A stretch of 8,680 nucleotides of DNA from Pseudomonadota bacterium (lineage in GTDB: Bacteria > Pseudomonadota > Alphaproteobacteria > Acetobacterales > Acetobacteraceae). The DNA is taken from positions 1 through 8,680 of the forward strand of contig JAJXSZ010000120.1 in NCBI GenBank assembly GCA_021784255.1, in the 5' to 3' direction. Below, piece after piece: positions 1 through 6,900 of the stretch (positions are counted from its first letter, which is position 1; each line of letters begins with the position of its first letter). The notes beneath the pieces were generated by a model that did no database searches, had not been told where the DNA came from, and was given only the letters and a program-made list of their open reading frames with translations. The position numbers and the translations under genes were made by a program.

Positions 1-1009
1 ACTGCGCCAGGCTCTCGGGCGGCGCGTAGCGCAGCCATTCCTCGACCGACAGGCCGTTGCCCCTGCTCTTGCTGATCTTCTGGCCGTTCTCGTCGAGGAA
101 CAGCTCGTAGGTGAAGCCGACCGGCGGCTCGGCATCGAGGGCGCGGCAGATCCGGCTCGAGAGCTTGACGGAATCGATCAGATCCTTGCCCGACATCTCG
201 TAATCGACGCCCAGCGCCGCCCAGCGCATCGCCCAGTCGGCCTTCCATTGCAGCTTGCAGGCGCCGGCGGTGACCGGCGTCTCGATCGCCGAGCCATCGT
301 CGGGGTCGCGCCAGATCACCGTGCCGGCAGCGTCGTCGCAACGCTCGATCGCCACCTGCATGACGATGCCGGTGCGAGGATGGATCGGCAGGATCGGCGA
401 GTAGGTGGCGCGGCGCTCGGGCCCGAGCGTCGGCAGCACGAGCGCGAGGATCGCGTCGTGGCGCTCCAGCACGCGCCTGAGCGTCGCGTCGAAAAGGCCC
501 GAGCGATAGTAGTCGGTGGAGGAGGCGAACTCGTACTCGAACCCGAACGCGTCGAGGAAGGCGCGCAGACGCGCGTTGTTGTGCGCGCCGAAGCTTTCGT
601 GGGTGCCGAACGGATCGGGGATGCGGGTGAGCGGCTGGCCGAGATAGCGCGCCAGCATCTCGCGGTTCGGCACGTTGTCGGGCACCTTGCGCAGGCCGTC
701 CATGTCGTCGGAGAAGGCGACCAGGCGCGACTTCCTGCCGGTGAGCCGGGTGAAGGCATGGCGGACCCAGCTGGTGCGCGCGACCTCGCCGAAAGTGCCG
801 ATATGGGGCAGGCCGGAGGGGCCGTAGCCCGTCTCGAACAGAGCCTCGTCTTTGCCCTTGGCGGCGAGGCGTTCGGCGACCTTGCGCGCTTCCTCGAACG
901 GCCAGGAGGCGGGGGGTGGCGCCGACGGGCCCGATGCGGGAGCCTGGGAGGTGGCCGGGGGCGAGGTGGCCGGGGGCGGGGGGGCCGGAGAGTGGGGGGC
1001 CTGCGACAT
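1..1009 (-). CDS. lysK: Class I lysyl-tRNA synthetase, N-terminal 336 residues (3' part off the left edge)
   Basis: Cytoplasmic enzyme that charges tRNA-Lys with lysine using ATP. The family is the archaeal-type class I LysRS, which replaces class II LysS in most alphaproteobacteria. Seen in the translation: the HIGH-type ATP site GPSGLPHIG at residues 63-71, then SDDMDGLRKVPDNVPN, then DPFGTHESFGAHNNARLR, the core segment KLQWKADWAMRWAALGVDYEM, and the KMSKS-type loop KISKSRGN at 311-318. From memory the family runs to a little over 500 residues, so about a third is missing on the left. The start is ATG at 1007-1009. No other ATG, GTG or TTG codon occurs in frame before the HIGH motif, so this start is well fixed. 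Odd point: residues 2-35 before WPFEEARK form a leader rich in Pro, Ala and Ser with a PPATS duplication. The gene is transcribed divergently from the helicase gene, with 88 bp between starts, and has no visible Shine-Dalgarno. Confidence 0.96.
   Translation of the reverse strand, partial: MSQAPHSPAPPPPATSPPATSQAPASGPSAPPPASWPFEEARKVAERLAAKGKDEALFETGYGPSGLPHIGTFGEVARTSWVRHAFTRLTGRKSRLVAFSDDMDGLRKVPDNVPNREMLARYLGQPLTRIPDPFGTHESFGAHNNARLRAFLDAFGFEYEFASSTDYYRSGLFDATLRRVLERHDAILALVLPTLGPERRATYSPILPIHPRTGIVMQVAIERCDDAAGTVIWRDPDDGSAIETPVTAGACKLQWKADWAMRWAALGVDYEMSGKDLIDSVKLSSRICRALDAEPPVGFTYELFLDENGQKISKSRGNGLSVEEWLRYAPPESLAQ
948..977. repeat. Perfect 15-bp tandem duplication in the lysK leader
   Basis: Two identical 15-base units, GAGGTGGCCGGGGGC on the plus strand, lie head to tail at 948-962 and 963-977, followed by a further G run. 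Because 15 is a multiple of three, lysK stays in frame. On the minus strand the units encode the two PPATS copies at about residues 12-21 of the synthetase. The pattern looks like a slippage duplication inside a low-complexity N-terminal tail. Confidence 0.85.
957..999 (+). other. G-run cluster with G-quadruplex potential
   Basis: The plus strand carries four runs of five or more G: 957-961, 972-976, 978-984 and 994-999. The linkers are 10, 1 and 9 bases. This fits a relaxed intramolecular G-quadruplex pattern. The run-bearing strand is the template strand for lysK, and the cluster covers roughly codons 4-18 of that gene. The runs are visible; folding is inference, and GC-rich coding DNA produces such clusters by chance. 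Confidence 0.35.
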
Positions 1010-1017
1010 GGGGCGGC

Positions 1018-1046
1018 AACCTATGGACGGGTCCGACGGGGGTCAA
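1018..1046 (-). promoter_or_regulatory. Candidate sigma-70-type promoter for lysK, implying a leaderless mRNA
   Basis: Read on the minus strand, TTGACC (complement of 1041-1046) matches the -35 consensus at five of six positions. It is followed after exactly 17 bases by TAGGTT (complement of 1018-1023), which keeps the key T, A and final T of a -10 box. Transcription starting about seven bases downstream would begin around 1009-1011, at or within two bases of the lysK ATG. The bases just before the ATG contain no Shine-Dalgarno-like sequence, consistent with leaderless initiation. This is a pattern match in a short divergent region, not proof. Confidence 0.45.
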
Positions 1047-1097
1047 TGCGTGGCGGGAGCAGCGGCTGGTGCGCCCGGGAGTGGCGAGATTCGCGAC

Positions 1098-3836
1098 GTG
1101 AATGACGTTCAGGCACCGCAGGAAGCGCCACCGGCCCTGGTCGCCGGTGCCGGCCACGCGGTGCTGGTCGATGCGGCGGGCGAGGTGCGGCTGCTGGACA
1201 AGCGCCAGGCGCTGCGCGCGCTGCACGACTTGCCGCCGCCGCTGCTGGTGCACGCGCCGGCGACGGCGCGGCGGCTCGGCTCGCGCGGCTTTGCCTGTTT
1301 CGACCTGCTGGAACTCTTTGCCTTCGTCCATCCGGCGCGGCCGGCAGCGCCGACGCCGCGCGGCCTGGCGCTGGCGCTGGGGCTCGACCCGCCAGAGGGT
1401 TTGGAGGCGGCGGCGGCGATGCTCATGGACATGGCGAGGCTGCTGCTCGGGCGGCTCACGGCGCTGCGCGGAACCGAGGCGGCGCGCGACGCGGGCGCCA
1501 TCGCAGCGCGCATGGCGGCCTCCGGCTGGAGCTGGGGCGTGGCCGTGTGCGCGGCCCTGAACCTGTCCGCGGAGGCGGGGCCGGATGCGTTGCGGGTGTG
1601 GAAGCGTCTGGCCGAATGGGAGGAGACGGCACCCCGGCCGCACCCGGCGGCGCATGCCATCACGCCGCAGGCGGCGCGGACCAGGCTCGCGGCGATGCTG
1701 GGCGGGAACGCCGAGCCGCGGCCGATGCAGGCCGACTACGCCGCGGCCGTGAGTGCCGCCTTCGCGCCGAGGGAGGCGCGCGGCGATCCGCATATGGTGC
1801 TGGCCGAAGCCGGCACGGGAACGGGCAAGACGCTGGGCTACATCGCGCCGGCGACGCTTTGGGCCGAGACCAACGGCGCGCCGGTCTGGGTCTCGACCTA
1901 CACACGGCACCTGCAACGCCAGGTCGAGGCGGAGCTGGCGCGGCTCTATCGTGATCCCGTGCGGCGGCGCGCCCGCGTGGTGGTGCGCAAGGGCCGGGAG
2001 AACTACCTCTGCCTGCTGAACTACGAGGAAGCCGTGGCTGGCGGCGGCGCGGATGTGGCGCTGGGCCTGATCGCGCGCTGGATCGGCGCCACCGCCGACG
2101 GCGACGTCGCTGGCGGCGATTTGCCCGGCTGGTTTGCCGAGCTGTTCGGGCCGGCGCGGGTCGCTTCCCTGGCCGACCGGCGGGGCGAATGCCTGCATGC
2201 CGGCTGCTTCCACTGGCGCCGCTGCTTTCCCGAGCACGTGATCCGCCGCGCGCAGGGCGCCGACATCGTCGTCGCCAACCACGCGCTCACCATGGCGCAG
2301 GCGGTCTGGGGCGGGCTCGACGACCAGATGGTGCCGACGCACTACGTCTTCGACGAGGGCCATCACTTGTTCGACGCCGCGGATTCCGCCTTCGCGGTGA
2401 CGCTGTCGGCGCAGGAAGCGGCGGAGCTGAGGCGCTGGCTGCTCGGCGCCGAGGGCGGGCGCTCGCGCGCGCGCGGGCTGCGGCGGCGGATGGAGGAGCT
2501 GGTGCTCGGCCGCCCGGCGCTGGAGGACGCGCTCGCCCACCTGCTGCGCGCCGCCCGAGCGCTGCCCTCGCGCGACTGGATGGAGCCGGAAGGCACGCTC
2601 GCCGGCGCCGCGGGACCGGGCGAGGCGTTCCTCGCCGCGCTCAGGGCGCAGGTGCTGGCGCGCTGCGAGGGCGAGGAGGGGACGCTGGAGTGCGACCTGC
2701 ATCCCGTGCTGCCGCCGCTCGCGGCGACGGCAGGCCAGTTCGCTGCCGCGCTGGCGCGCATCGCCGCTCCGGCGAAGGAACTGATGCAGCTGCTGGAGCG
2801 ACGCCTCGACGACGAGGCGCAGGCGCTCGACGCGGCCATGCGCAACCGGATCGAGGCCGCGTGCCGCAGCCTCGCGCGGCGCGTGATCATGCCGCTCATG
2901 GCCTGGATCGACATGCTCGGCGCCGTCGGGGCCCCGGCGCCCGAGCCTGGCGTGCGGCCGGACATGGTGCTGTTCCTGCGCCTCGAGCGGCGCGACGGGG
3001 CGGAACGCGACGCCGCTCTGCTGCGCCACTTTCTCGATCCCACCATCCCCTTCGCGATGAGTCTGGCGCGCCCGGCGCAAGGCATGGTGGTGACATCGGC
3101 GACGCTGCGCGATGCCGGCGAGGCGGACGCGGAAGCTGCCTGGCTGGAGGCTGAGGCACGCGTCGGCGCCTTGCACCTGCCTTCGCCGGCGATCCGCGTG
3201 GCGGTGCCAAGCGCGTTCGACTATCGCCGCCAGACGCAGGTCTTCGTCGTCACCGACGTCGCGCCGGACATCGACGCCGTTGCCGCGGCCTATCGCGAGC
3301 TGTTCATTGCGGCGGGCGGCGGCGGGCTTGGCCTGTTCACCGCGATCGCACGGCTGCGCGCGGTCCATGGTCGCATCGCCGAACGGTTGGAGGCGGCGGG
3401 CATTCCCCTCTTCGCGCAGCACGTCGACGCGATGGACAACGCGACCCTGGTCGACGTGTTCCGCGCCGAGCCCGAGAGTTGCTTGCTGGGGACGGATGCG
3501 ATGCGCGACGGTGTCGACGTGCCGGGGCGCGCGCTCAGGCTGGTCGTGTTCGAGCGCGTGCCATGGGCGCGCCCGGACATCCTGCATCGCGAGCGGCGCA
3601 TCCATCTCTCTGGCGGCGATCCGCAAGCCTATGACGCGCGGGTGGCGCGGATGCGGCTGCGCCAGGCCTTCGGGCGGCTGATCCGCGCCGAGGGCGATCG
3701 GGGCGTGTTCGTCCTCCTCGACCGGCGCACTCCCTCACGCCTGCTGTCGGCGTTTCCGGTTGCCGCGCGGCGCGTGGGGCTGGCCGAGGCGGTGGCCGCA
3801 ACGCGCGCGTTTCTGGCCGAACAAAACTTAGCGTAA
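1098..3836 (+). CDS. dinG: DinG/XPD-family ATP-dependent Fe-S DNA helicase, 912 aa
   Basis: Superfamily 2 helicase, by family a 5'-to-3' DNA helicase of replication or repair that clears R-loops, forks and structured DNA. Residues are counted from GTG 1098. Walker A is GTGTGKT at 239-245. Four cysteines, C305, C365, C370 and C376, lie between motifs I and II, as expected for the [4Fe-4S] cluster of this family. The Walker B box is DEGHH at 419-423. VTSATL (665-670) precedes the second RecA domain, which has GTDAMRDGVDVPG (from 798) and motif VI QAFGRLIR (856-863). About 200 residues precede the core. They include FDLLELFAFVHP and GLALALGL, resembling a decayed DnaQ-like exonuclease segment, but I see no intact acidic triad. 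GTG 1098 is preferred because GGCGAG lies nine bases upstream and an earlier start would run into the lysK promoter candidate. In-frame ATG 1023 and GTG 1050 are alternatives. The stop is TAA at 3834-3836. The symbol is by family; orthology to E. coli dinG is not shown. Confidence 0.92.
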   Translation: MNDVQAPQEAPPALVAGAGHAVLVDAAGEVRLLDKRQALRALHDLPPPLLVHAPATARRLGSRGFACFDLLELFAFVHPARPAAPTPRGLALALGLDPPEGLEAAAAMLMDMARLLLGRLTALRGTEAARDAGAIAARMAASGWSWGVAVCAALNLSAEAGPDALRVWKRLAEWEETAPRPHPAAHAITPQAARTRLAAMLGGNAEPRPMQADYAAAVSAAFAPREARGDPHMVLAEAGTGTGKTLGYIAPATLWAETNGAPVWVSTYTRHLQRQVEAELARLYRDPVRRRARVVVRKGRENYLCLLNYEEAVAGGGADVALGLIARWIGATADGDVAGGDLPGWFAELFGPARVASLADRRGECLHAGCFHWRRCFPEHVIRRAQGADIVVANHALTMAQAVWGGLDDQMVPTHYVFDEGHHLFDAADSAFAVTLSAQEAAELRRWLLGAEGGRSRARGLRRRMEELVLGRPALEDALAHLLRAARALPSRDWMEPEGTLAGAAGPGEAFLAALRAQVLARCEGEEGTLECDLHPVLPPLAATAGQFAAALARIAAPAKELMQLLERRLDDEAQALDAAMRNRIEAACRSLARRVIMPLMAWIDMLGAVGAPAPEPGVRPDMVLFLRLERRDGAERDAALLRHFLDPTIPFAMSLARPAQGMVVTSATLRDAGEADAEAAWLEAEARVGALHLPSPAIRVAVPSAFDYRRQTQVFVVTDVAPDIDAVAAAYRELFIAAGGGGLGLFTAIARLRAVHGRIAERLEAAGIPLFAQHVDAMDNATLVDVFRAEPESCLLGTDAMRDGVDVPGRALRLVVFERVPWARPDILHRERRIHLSGGDPQAYDARVARMRLRQAFGRLIRAEGDRGVFVLLDRRTPSRLLSAFPVAARRVGLAEAVAATRAFLAEQNLA

Positions 3837-3903
3837 AATGCAGGCGCGTCATTCGCCGGTGGCGGGCCTATCATGGCCTGTCTAGCCTCGGGTATTCCTG
3901 CGC

Positions 3904-3908
3904 GGAGG
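3904..3908 (+). promoter_or_regulatory. Ribosome binding site that fixes a TTG start
   Basis: GGAGG lies eight bases before TTG 3917-3919. No in-frame ATG or GTG lies between the helicase stop and this site, and the next in-frame GTG is only near 4061, inside the first repeat module. The strong site and correct spacing are the main reason for choosing the rare TTG start. The 80-bp gap from 3837 holds no convincing intrinsic terminator. Confidence 0.75.
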
Positions 3909-3916
3909 ACCTCGCA

Positions 3917-6900
3917 TTGTCGCAGACGATCACCGGCTTGCGCACGGCGAGCCTGTCGCTGACCGCTCCGGCCTATTCGAGCCCGCTCACCCTTGAGGGC
4001 ACGATCGCTGTCGCGGCGGGGCTCGGCGGCCTGTTCGGGGTCGCGGCGTCGAGCGCGTGGTATGTGGAAAATACGGGAACGGTGCTCGCGAGCGCCGAGG
4101 AAGGGACGGGCATCTCGCTCGCCGCCGGAGGCCAGGTCAGCAACGCGGCGGCCGCGCTGATCAGCGGCTACGACGCGGGGCTCGTGGTCACGGGCGCGGC
4201 CGGGACGATCACCAATGCCGGCACGATCGCGGCGCTGGAAGCCAGTGGCGGCACGATCGGAGCCAACGGTCATGTCGAGGCGATCGGTGTTTTCCTCGGC
4301 GCTGGCGGCGTCGTCGACAACGTCGTGGGCGGCGTGATCCTCGGGGGCGCGGTCGGGCTCGATCTCGCCGCCGCCACCGGCGCGAGTGCCATCAATGCCG
4401 GCATCATCTCGGCACGGCCGAGCACCGGGACGGCGGCGCGCGTCGGCGCGGGGGACGTCCTGAGCAACGCCGCCGGCGGCGTGATCACGATTGCGGGCGC
4501 AAGCACCAGTATCGCGCCGGTTTATCCGTTCGGCGGGGTCGGCGTGGCCGCGATCGGCGGCACGCTCACCAATGCCGGGACCATCGTCGCGACGGGGTTC
4601 GGGGCGACGGGCGTCGAGCTCGCGCGGGGCGGAGTGCTCACCAACGACGCGACCCTCGCCGGCTACGCCTCCGCGGTCTTTGGCTACCAGCCGGGGACCG
4701 CGAGCGGCGCGAACAGCATCGTCAACACCGGCCTGATCACCGCCACCGGCAGCGGGACCGGCAGTGCGGTCAGGCTCGTCGGGAATGCGGCTTTCACCAA
4801 CGCGGCGGGCGCCGTCGTCGCCAGCGCGGAAGGTGGCGTGTCGGTCCGCGGCGGCACGTCGAGGATCGTCAACGACGGCGCGATCCTTGCCAGCGGTACG
4901 CTCGCCGGCGACAACGCCATCGGGCTCTACGCGGCCGGGCTGCTGAGTAATTCTTTGTCCGGAACGATAGCCGGCGGGGCCGTGCTTGCCGACGGCGCCA
5001 CGCTGGTCAATGGCGGGCTGATCAGCGCCGGGTTGCGCATCAGCGCGGCGATCGGGACCAATACCGGCACCATCGCTGCCACGGCGAGCTATGCCGATGC
5101 CATGCTCATCGCCAACGGCGAGCTTACGAACAGCGGCTTGATCCGTGGCTGGAACGGTATTGGCGCGACGTCGGTTTCCGGTAGCGCCGACGATACCATC
5201 GTGAACAGCGGCACGATCGCCGGCGTCGGCAATGCAACGACCTCGGCATCTTCCGGAACGGGCATCTCGCTTCGCGGCGGCGCGCTGCTGACGAACGCCG
5301 TCTCGGGCCGCATCAGCGGTGTCGCCGGCGCAGTTTATGCCGCTTATGCAACGGTCACGCTCGCCAACTCCGGAACCATCGTCGAGACCGGAACAAATAC
5401 GAACGCGGCGGTGAATTTCGCGCGTGGCGGCTATGTGTTCAACGCCGCGGCAGGCGTGATCTCGGCGGCGGCGGGTGCGGGCGTCGTCATCGGCGGCAGC
5501 GGCATCGATGCCGGCACGCTGGTCAACGCCGGCACGATCGCGGGTGCAGCGTCGGGTGCTGCTTCGGCGGTCGCGGCTGCGGCGGCGCTGGTCGCGGTCC
5601 TGCCGGGGGCGACATTCGAGGGGCAGGTCCATGGCACCGAATTGCTGCTCGGGGGCACGGCGGCGGCATCGCTGAGCGGCTTCGGCTCGCATTATGGCGG
5701 CTTCAGCACACTCGCCTTCGCGCCTGGCGCGACCTGGTCGGTCGGCGGCAGCTATGCCGCGTTTGCCTACGGCACGGCCGGCCACAGCCTGATCGTCCGC
5801 GGCTTCCAGGCGGGCGACGCGATCACGCTCAGCGGACTGGCAGCGACCGGCTATGCGTTTTCCGGACCGTTCCTGACGCTGACGGGTGGCGCCGGGCCGG
5901 TGACGCTCGATCTGCTGGGCCGGCTCTCGCCAGGAATTTTCGCCCTGACGCCCGAGGCTGGCGCCACGGTGCTGACCACTGATCGCACGATCCTGTCGAA
6001 CGCGGTCGCAACGCTGAGCGCGACCTATGCGCGACCGATTCGGCTGAGTGCGCCCTATTATGCCGCAAGCGTCACGAATCTCGGCACCACGGAGCAGGGG
6101 ATCAGCGCGGCGCAGAGCTGGACCCTGGTCAACGAAGGGTCGCTCGGCGGCAGCTACGCTGTTCTCTTTGGCGACGGCGGTGTCATCACCAACACGGCTG
6201 GGGCCGCGATCGGTGGCACCGGCAGCACGGATGCCATTCGCAACCTCGCCGGCCTGCTCACTCTGGACAACGCCGGAACGATCGTGGGCCAGGCAGGTGT
6301 CGCCGGTGTGCAGACGCTGGACAACGCCGGCACGATCGAGGCCGCGCTGAGTGCCGGCGTTGCGGCGGGGATCGCCGGCGCGGGCAGCACGACGCTCGCG
6401 GTGACCAATGCCGTGACCGGCCTGATCCTCGGCGTGCCCGCGGGCCTCGACATTCATGGTGCGTATGCGACGCTCCTCAATCAGGGGCGGATCGCCGCCA
6501 GCGGGACCGCTGGCGCGGGCCTGGTCTTCAACACCGGCGGCACGCTCGCCGGCCTGATCGACAATGCGAAGGACGCCAGCATCACCGGCGCCAACTATGG
6601 CGTCGAGGCGCAGAGCGGGTTCACGCTGACCAATGCCGGCACGATCAGCGCCAGCGGCACGGCGGGGGTCGGGCTGGGACAGAGCGCCGGATCCAAAGCG
6701 ACGCTCGATAATCTGACCAACGCCCTCATCGCCGGCGTGACGGCGGGCGTGTCGCTGCAGGCCGGCGGCAACGTGACCAACGCGGGCACCATCCTCGCGA
6801 CCGCCGGTGCGGGCTTCTATGCCGGCGGCAATCTGGCGTTGCTGAACGCGGCGGGCGGCATCATCGAGGGATCGACGCTCGGCGTCGTCATGCCGAGCAC

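Noticed and set aside
852..1097. Upstream extension of the helicase frame to 852
   Set aside because: It would overlap lysK in antisense for about 160 bases and add a Gly-rich stretch unlike the helicase family. GTG 1098 fits better.
248..1105. Plus-strand open frame opposite lysK
   Set aside because: The minus strand here encodes an unmistakable class I LysRS with both signatures. The plus-strand translation is Arg/Gly/Ala-rich and matches nothing.
3869..3874. TATCAT as a -10 box for the NAGTI gene
   Set aside because: No acceptable -35 element lies 16-18 bases upstream, so the hexamer alone is not convincing.
3854..3878. Short inverted repeats between the helicase and NAGTI genes (CGCC/GGCG and GGCC/GGCC) as a terminator
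   Set aside because: Stems are only four base pairs and no T tract follows, which is too weak to call.
3995..4055. Hydrophobic stretch at residues 27-47 of the NAGTI protein, possible signal peptide or membrane segment
   Set aside because: No basic N-region or cleavage context precedes it, and it aligns with the non-hydrophobic equivalents in super-repeats 2 and 3, between the Tyr and the Trp rung. It is therefore part of the repeat module.
4057..4950. Plus-strand open frame of about 297 codons inside the NAGTI gene
   Set aside because: It is out of frame with the repeat protein and gives an Arg/Gly-rich product. It is a shadow of the repeated codons.
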